From Chitinivibrionales bacterium (GTDB lineage Bacteria > Fibrobacterota > Chitinivibrionia > Chitinivibrionales > WJMI01): a stretch of 35,451 nucleotides of DNA. Shown one piece after another: positions 31,377 to 35,451 of this stretch. Where the stretch lies: positions 1 to 35,451 of the forward strand of contig WJMI01000019.1 of NCBI GenBank assembly GCA_014728015.1, in the 5' to 3' direction. The stretch's first letter is position 1. Each line of letters starts with the position of its first letter. Below the pieces are notes generated by a model, which was not told the DNA's origin, made no database searches, and saw only the letters and a list, made by a program, of their open reading frames with translations. A program made the translations under genes and the position numbers.

Positions 31377-32342
31377 ATGAGAACGCTGGTCTATCACGCC
31401 GGCGCCCTCGGCGATTTTATCACCATCCTGCCCGCGCTCGCCGAATGGCGCCGCCGGAATCCGGACTGCACGCTGGTACTGCTGGGCAGGCCGGCCTTTG
31501 CCCCGCTCGCCGCGATACCGCCAGCGCATGTATGGGATATCGACCGGGCGGGATACGCGCCGCTGTTTCGCGAGAGCGGCAATCTGCCCCCCGCACTGGC
31601 GGCATCACTCGGCTCGTTTCCCAGCGCGCTTCTGTTCGCGCGGGACGATTCGCCTCTAGTCAAGCACGTGCGTGCATTCGTGCCAACCGTCCATCACCAG
31701 CCCCCCTTCCCGGATTCCAGAATCCCGATCGGCGCGTACCGCGAATCCTTGCTGCCCGGCCCGTTTGGAGTGTCGCGCATACCGGCGCTGCCCTCCGGTT
31801 TCTCGAGCCGCGATCAGGCCCGTGAGCTCATCCCGCCGGGACAAAGAAAAAGAACAGTCGTGATACATCCTGGCAGCGGAAGCGCGCGTAAGAACTGGCC
31901 GTTCGAGCGGTTCCTTGCGTGCGCAGGCAGTTTCAGATCGCAGGGGCTTTCCGTGGCGTGGATCGCGGGTCCTGCGGAGGAAGCGTGCCCGGTTCCGCCG
32001 GGCGATATCCTGCTGCGAAACCTTCCCCTTCCGGCTATCGCGGAAGTCTTGCGGGGAAGCTGTCTGTACCTGGGCAATGATTCGGGCATCTCGCACCTGG
32101 CCGCGGCCGCCGGCTGCCGGTCGGTAGTACTGTTCGGCGCATCGGATGCCATGGTCTGGCGTCCTGCCGGACAGCATGTGACAGTTGTGTCAAACACACC
32201 CGCGTGTTCGCCGTGCCACCCCGGAACGCGGCCGCAATGTGACAACAGATGTATGCACGGAATTCCGGCGGATCAGGTGCTTGAGGTAATCCGCGAACTC
32301 CTGAACGCGGACAATCCGGGCGATACAATCTATTTTGCGTAG
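31377..32342 (+). CDS. Family 9 glycosyltransferase (ADP-heptose:LPS heptosyltransferase-like)
   Basis: 321 aa. It begins RTLVYHAGALGDFITILPAL, the GT9 N-terminal signature with the G-x-GD loop, and has VVIHPGSGSARKNWPFERF, then YLGNDSGISHLAAAAGCRSVVLFGAS (the D-S-G-x-x-H-L donor site) and SNTPACSPCHPGTRPQCDNRCMHGI, whose Cys-rich tail is common in this family. GT9 enzymes add heptose to the LPS inner core at the cytoplasmic face, which supports a Gram-negative LPS-bearing cell. Shorter than E. coli WaaF/WaaC by about 20 residues. Gap of 30 bp to yqeY. Could use another heptose-like donor. Confidence 0.92.
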   Translation: MRTLVYHAGALGDFITILPALAEWRRRNPDCTLVLLGRPAFAPLAAIPPAHVWDIDRAGYAPLFRESGNLPPALAASLGSFPSALLFARDDSPLVKHVRAFVPTVHHQPPFPDSRIPIGAYRESLLPGPFGVSRIPALPSGFSSRDQARELIPPGQRKRTVVIHPGSGSARKNWPFERFLACAGSFRSQGLSVAWIAGPAEEACPVPPGDILLRNLPLPAIAEVLRGSCLYLGNDSGISHLAAAAGCRSVVLFGASDAMVWRPAGQHVTVVSNTPACSPCHPGTRPQCDNRCMHGIPADQVLEVIRELLNADNPGDTIYFA

Positions 32343-32354
32343 TATCGCAAACCG

Positions 32355-32381
32355 CTGCCGGCCGGCCCCTGCTGCCGGCAG
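32355..32381 (+). terminator. 8-bp GC hairpin between GT9 and ferredoxin genes
   Basis: CTGCCGGC (32355-32362) pairs perfectly with GCCGGCAG (32374-32381) around an 11-nt loop. It lies 12 bp after the GT9 stop codon and 26 bp before the ferredoxin start. The following AATCATCCTTTCG is only weakly T-rich, so it could be a terminator, attenuator or mRNA-processing boundary. Confidence 0.4.
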
Positions 32382-32406
32382 AATCATCCTTTCGAGGTCA
32401 CGCGCA

Positions 32407-32595
32407 ATGCCCGCCTTTACCATAGATCAGTCAGTCTGCACGTTTTGCGCCGGATGCTCGTCGGTGTGTCCCCGGCAGGCCGTGATGATCCGCGACGATT
32501 GTGCCGAAATCACCGATGCCTGTACCGGCTGCGGCCATTGCTTCCAGTTCTGCCCGGTCTCCGCGGTCACCAGGGTCGAAGGAGACGCGCCGTGA
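32407..32595 (+). CDS. Two-[4Fe-4S] ferredoxin
   Basis: 62 aa, almost entirely two bacterial ferredoxin repeats: CTFCAGCSSVCP (with first Cys near residue 11) and CTGCGHCFQFCP. Each CxxCxxCxxxCP repeat binds a low-potential [4Fe-4S] cluster. GAGGT lies 8 nt before the ATG. Its TGA overlaps the GTG start of the geranylgeranyl reductase gene as GTGA. This strict coupling makes it the probable electron donor for that reductase. It is distinct from housekeeping ferredoxins only by this context. Confidence 0.93.
   Translation: MPAFTIDQSVCTFCAGCSSVCPRQAVMIRDDCAEITDACTGCGHCFQFCPVSAVTRVEGDAP
32579..32594 (+). promoter_or_regulatory. Ribosome binding site and GTG start of geranylgeranyl reductase
   Basis: AAGGAG (32579-32584) lies 7 nt before GTG (32592-32594), inside the end of the ferredoxin gene. 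The next bases give KYDAVIVGAS, the expected start of a flavin-binding fold, so GTG rather than any upstream ATG is the start. Confidence 0.8.
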
Positions 32596-33764
32596 AATAC
32601 GATGCCGTCATTGTGGGGGCCAGTGTCGCGGGGCTGTACCTGGGAATGCGCCTCGCACGCAACCGGTGGCGTGTATGCATTGTCGACCGCCGCCGCGAAA
32701 TCGGCCTTCCCGTGCGATGCGCCGAGGCCACGGGGAATCGGGCCGAGCTGGCCCGGCTGCTGCCGGTTGACGAGGCCTGGATTGCCCGCGAGGTTTCGGG
32801 CATTTCGGTCCAGCTCAACAGAACAACCGTTGTCCGGCGCGACATTCCTGATGCAGGCATAGTGCTGAGGCGCGACACATTCGAGCAGTATCTCGCCCGT
32901 CTGGGTCTCCAGCACGGCGCAGAACTGAGGCTGAACACTCCCGCAGTCGGCCTGACACAGGACGACAATGGATATACGGGAATTCGCCTCGAGGATGGTT
33001 CCCGGATTGAGGCGTCGCTGATTGCGGGCGCTGACGGTTGCGAGAGTCTTGTCGGCCGGTGGGCCGGGATCACAGGCCCGCTGCATCCCGCCGAAGCATT
33101 CACGGCGGCGCAGTACACGCTCAAGAGCGATTTCTGCAATGACGGCCTCATGCATTTTTTCGTAGGGGCCGGAAACATTCCAAGGGGATACATCTGGGTA
33201 TTTCCCAAGGCCGACGGGCTCATTTCGGTGGGCGCGGGTTTGTACGGCTGCAACCACGATCTGCCCAAGGCGGGCTGGTACCTCGATCGCTTTGTTTCCA
33301 GCCACCTCCCCGAGGTGAAGCGCGGTCCGAAAAGCGCCGGGTGCGTGCCGATCGCGCTGTGCCCGCACGCGCTGTGCCGGAAAAATGTCATGGTGGTCGG
33401 CGATGCAGCCAGGCAAGTCAACCCGCTCACTGCGGGCGGCATCATGAACGCGCTTGAAGCATCCCTGCTTGCGGCAGAGAAACTCCTGAGCTCGCGGGGA
33501 TCCCTTGAAGCGCGCCTCCGGAGTTACTCCAAAGCATGGTACCGCCGGTTCCGGCTCGAACAGAAAGTGTTCATGATGCTCAAGGAAACCTATCTGGGCC
33601 TTCCCGACGCCGGCATCGAATCGGTCCTCACCGCGGCATCGTCGGCATTTTCAGGATCGGTTGACCGTTCCCGCCCGTTCATATTCCCCTACCTTCGGCT
33701 CCTCGGACTCGGCATCCGGTTCCTGCCGCACCTGCGCCCGCATCTTCGTATCCTGGCCGGCTAG
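32592..33764 (+). CDS. FAD-dependent geranylgeranyl reductase-family oxidoreductase
   Basis: 390 aa. The N-terminal KYDAVIVGASVAGLYLGMRLA is the FAD Rossmann motif, GLPVRCAEATG is the usual GGR loop, then LIAGADGCESLVGRWAGI and VVGDAARQVNPLTAGGIMNALEAS (the second flavin motif) follow in order. GGR enzymes saturate isoprenoid double bonds in archaeal-type lipids, menaquinone side chains or undecaprenol-like carriers, often with ferredoxin as reductant. The GTG start has AAGGAG 7 nt upstream and overlaps the ferredoxin stop (GTGA). FCB-group bacteria are thought to carry parts of an archaeal-like ether lipid pathway, so this pair deserves attention, but the substrate cannot be deduced here. 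Confidence 0.9.
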   Translation: MKYDAVIVGASVAGLYLGMRLARNRWRVCIVDRRREIGLPVRCAEATGNRAELARLLPVDEAWIAREVSGISVQLNRTTVVRRDIPDAGIVLRRDTFEQYLARLGLQHGAELRLNTPAVGLTQDDNGYTGIRLEDGSRIEASLIAGADGCESLVGRWAGITGPLHPAEAFTAAQYTLKSDFCNDGLMHFFVGAGNIPRGYIWVFPKADGLISVGAGLYGCNHDLPKAGWYLDRFVSSHLPEVKRGPKSAGCVPIALCPHALCRKNVMVVGDAARQVNPLTAGGIMNALEASLLAAEKLLSSRGSLEARLRSYSKAWYRRFRLEQKVFMMLKETYLGLPDAGIESVLTAASSAFSGSVDRSRPFIFPYLRLLGLGIRFLPHLRPHLRILAG

Positions 33765-33813
33765 AGATTCCGGCTGCCCCGCATCCCAACAGCCCGCCAT
33801 GCCAGGGCGGTAT

Positions 33814-33840
33814 GACTGGCTCCGGTTGAATAGACTGGCT
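33814..33840 (+). repeat. 8-bp direct repeat flanking the ahcY -35 region
   Basis: GACTGGCT occurs at 33814-33821 and again at 33833-33840, 19 bp apart (close to two helical turns), so both copies face the same side of the DNA. They bracket TTGAAT (33826-33831), the candidate -35 box of ahcY. Candidate tandem binding site for a regulator. Confidence 0.4.
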
Positions 33841-33855
33841 TCATACACGTATTTT
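33826..33855 (+). promoter_or_regulatory. Candidate promoter for ahcY
   Basis: TTGAAT (33826-33831) and TATTTT (33850-33855) are 18 bp apart. Predicted transcription start is near 33861, the first base of the hairpin described next. Confidence 0.45.
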
Positions 33856-33860
33856 CAGTA

Positions 33861-33891
33861 GCCCCTTTATTGTCGAAGCGATGCAAGGGGC
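33861..33891 (+). promoter_or_regulatory. 5'-terminal hairpin in the ahcY leader
   Basis: GCCCCTT (33861-33867) pairs with AAGGGGC (33885-33891), and inside it TTGTCG pairs imperfectly with CGATG around AAG. If transcription starts near 33861 the mRNA begins with this stem, ending 12 nt before the AGAGGAG ribosome site (33904-33910). I could not match it to the SAH (ahcY-motif) or SAM riboswitch consensus. It may protect the 5' end or regulate translation. Confidence 0.45.
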
Positions 33892-33915
33892 ACACTACTT
33901 TCCAGAGGAGATACA

Positions 33916-35346
33916 ATGGCGCCACACGTTGATATCTGGGCCAAGACCCCGTATCAAGTCGCCGACATCGGCCTGGCTGACTGGGGACGTCGGGAAATAG
34001 AGATTGCCGAAAAGGAAATGCCCGGCCTCATGGCTGTGCGCGAGAAGTATGCATCGGAGAAGCCGCTGGACGGGGTCCGTATCAGCGGATCGCTTCACAT
34101 GACTATCCAGACCGCGGTGCTTATCGAAACCCTGAAGGCCCTGGGCGCATCAGTCAGGTGGGCATCGTGCAACATCTTTTCCACGCAAGACCACGCGGCC
34201 GCGGCAATCGCCAAAACAGGCACGCCGGTGTTTGCCTGGAAAGGCGAATCCCTTGAAGACTACTGGCCGTGCACGTTCCAGGCGCTGATCCATGACGGCG
34301 GAAAAGGACCGCAGCTTGTCGTGGATGACGGCGGCGATGCCACGCTCTTAATCCACAAGGGGTATCAGCTCGAAGAAGGCGACGACTGGATCAGGAGCAC
34401 ATCGGAGAGCCACGAAGAAGAAGTCATCAAGAAGCTGCTGGTCAGGGTGCACGAAAAAAAGCCCGCCCTGTGGCACGATATCGCCGGAGACTGGAAAGGC
34501 GTATCCGAAGAAACCACCACGGGGGTGAACCGGCTGTATCAGATGCAGGCGGCGGGCAAGCTTCTCGTGCCCGCAATGAATGTCAACGATTCGGTGACCA
34601 AGTCCAAGTTTGACAACATCTACGGGTGCCGTCATTCGCTGGTCGACGGGATCATGCGGGCGCTGGATGTCATGATCGCGGGGAAGGTCGCGGTGGTATG
34701 CGGCTACGGTGATGTGGGAAAGGGCTCGGCCGAATCTCTCGCCGCCCAGAAGGCCCGGGTGTGGGTGACCGAGATCGACCCGATCTGCGCGCTCCAGGCA
34801 TGCATGGCGGGGTACAAGGTGTCTACCGTGGAAGATGCCCTTCCGTACGCGGACATCTATGTGACGGCCACGGGGAACTGCAACGTGATTACCGCCGAGC
34901 ATATGGCCGGGATGAAAGACCAGGCAATCGTGTGCAACATCGGCCATTTCGACAACGAAATAGAGGTAGACAAGCTCAACGCTTATCCCGGTGTCACGAA
35001 AGAGAACATCAAGCCGCAGCTCGACCGGTACACGTTCCCCGACGGTCATTCTATCTATATGCTTGCCGAAGGACGGCTCGTGAATCTGGGTTGCGCGACC
35101 GGCCACCCGTCGTTCGTGATGTCCAATTCGTTTGCCAACCAGACCCTGGCGCAGATAGACTTATGGAGCAATCGCGATTCGTATACGCCCGCGGTGTACC
35201 GGCTGCCCAAGCAGCTCGACGAGGAAGTTGCCCGGCTGCACCTTGGTAAGCTCGGCGCGAAGCTCACGAAGATGACGCCGAAGCAGGCGGGGTATGTCGG
35301 CGTGCCGGTCGAGGGGCCGTACAAGCCGGAGCACTATCGGTACTGA
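33916..35346 (+). CDS. ahcY: S-adenosylhomocysteinase
   Basis: 476 aa, full length for the longer bacterial form. It catalyses reversible hydrolysis of S-adenosylhomocysteine to adenosine and homocysteine, using bound NAD+. Signature elements are [15 protein letters not shown] (His61), [21 protein letters not shown], the [14 protein letters not shown] loop, [11 protein letters not shown] with its catalytic Lys/Asp, [15 protein letters not shown] as the NAD-binding motif (about residues 261-275), [10 protein letters not shown], and the C-terminal KPEHYRY with Lys and Tyr that close over NAD of the partner subunit. AGAGGAG lies 5 nt before the ATG. It has its own candidate promoter and leader hairpin. 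It clears the product of methyltransferases such as that at 16739-17587. Confidence 0.98.
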   Translation: MAPHVDIWAKTPYQVADIGLADWGRREIEIAEKEMPGLMAVREKYASEKPLDGVRISGSLHMTIQTAVLIETLKALGASVRWASCNIFSTQDHAAAAIAKTGTPVFAWKGESLEDYWPCTFQALIHDGGKGPQLVVDDGGDATLLIHKGYQLEEGDDWIRSTSESHEEEVIKKLLVRVHEKKPALWHDIAGDWKGVSEETTTGVNRLYQMQAAGKLLVPAMNVNDSVTKSKFDNIYGCRHSLVDGIMRALDVMIAGKVAVVCGYGDVGKGSAESLAAQKARVWVTEIDPICALQACMAGYKVSTVEDALPYADIYVTATGNCNVITAEHMAGMKDQAIVCNIGHFDNEIEVDKLNAYPGVTKENIKPQLDRYTFPDGHSIYMLAEGRLVNLGCATGHPSFVMSNSFANQTLAQIDLWSNRDSYTPAVYRLPKQLDEEVARLHLGKLGAKLTKMTPKQAGYVGVPVEGPYKPEHYRY

Positions 35347-35451
35347 ATGAGCGATTGGGTCGGACCGGGGGTAATTCTTTTATGTTCAACATGTTATTAC
35401 TACTTCGCCCCCTGGTTTGAACCGCTTAAGTCTTTACTCGTAAGAAATACA
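35347..35451. other. Downstream tail, no gene seen
   Basis: 105 bp after ahcY. It turns AT-rich towards the end of the window. A GGGGG/CCCCC pair about 40 nt apart could form a weak terminator stem, but there is no T-tract. Nothing else supported. Confidence 0.4.

Noticed and set aside
33765-33915. SAH riboswitch before ahcY
   Set aside because: The consensus core of the ahcY-motif RNA could not be found; only a simple leader stem is visible.
1-35451. CRISPR arrays, insertion sequences, phage genes or integration sites
   Set aside because: No regularly spaced repeats, no transposase or integrase motifs, and no direct repeat of the tRNA 3' end were seen.

Overview
The window suggests a Gram-negative, fairly GC-rich bacterium of the FCB group, most plausibly Fibrobacterota or a close relative. 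This is inference, resting on two large secreted proteins that share a beta-propeller resembling the Fibrobacter paralogous family TIGR02171, type-IX-secretion-like C-terminal sorting domains, many lipoproteins and an outer-membrane barrel, and a ferredoxin/geranylgeranyl-reductase pair. No transposase, integrase, phage gene or CRISPR array was seen.

Layout. (A) 1-4906, minus strand: an operon read right to left encodes a propeller lipoprotein, an outer-membrane barrel, a small exported Kre9/KNH-like protein, an ArnA-dehydrogenase-like nucleotide-sugar enzyme, a family 2 glycosyltransferase, and the first 12 codons of a Rossmann sugar-nucleotide enzyme. (B) 4907-5450: a 544-bp divergent control region with dyads and a structured leader. 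(C) 5451-8362, plus strand: two SGNH/GDSL esterase-like proteins. (D) 8405-26944, minus strand: a long surface-polysaccharide cluster. In transcription order it encodes a propeller protein with a sorting domain, ArnB-like aminotransferase, two GT4 glycosyltransferases, Wzx-type flippase, radical SAM enzyme, FemAB-like aminoacyltransferase, methyltransferase, a giant FGE/propeller/SGNH lipoprotein, a GT-C membrane glycosyltransferase, a subtilase and an asparagine-synthetase-like amidotransferase that lacks its glutaminase cysteine. (E) 27049-27124: tRNA-Ala(CGC). (F) 27295-35346, plus strand: HTH-STAS regulator, small orphan, a 677-aa alpha/alpha-toroid-like protein, YkgJ-type cysteine-cluster protein, YqeY, GT9 heptosyltransferase, ferredoxin, geranylgeranyl reductase and S-adenosylhomocysteinase.

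How they may work together (inference): regions A and D supply an Ara4N-like route (UDP-glucuronate oxidation/decarboxylation, then 4-amination), sugar transfer, flipping, and unusual decorations. The decorations would be an amino acid by FemAB, an amide by the synthetase, a methyl group, and acyl chemistry by SGNH domains. The secreted propeller and FGE proteins could bind or modify the glycan at the cell surface. Region F is mostly housekeeping and lipid or redox metabolism, plus a possible glycan-lyase-like protein beside a STAS regulator.

All functional statements come from reading motifs and recalling families; no database search was run.
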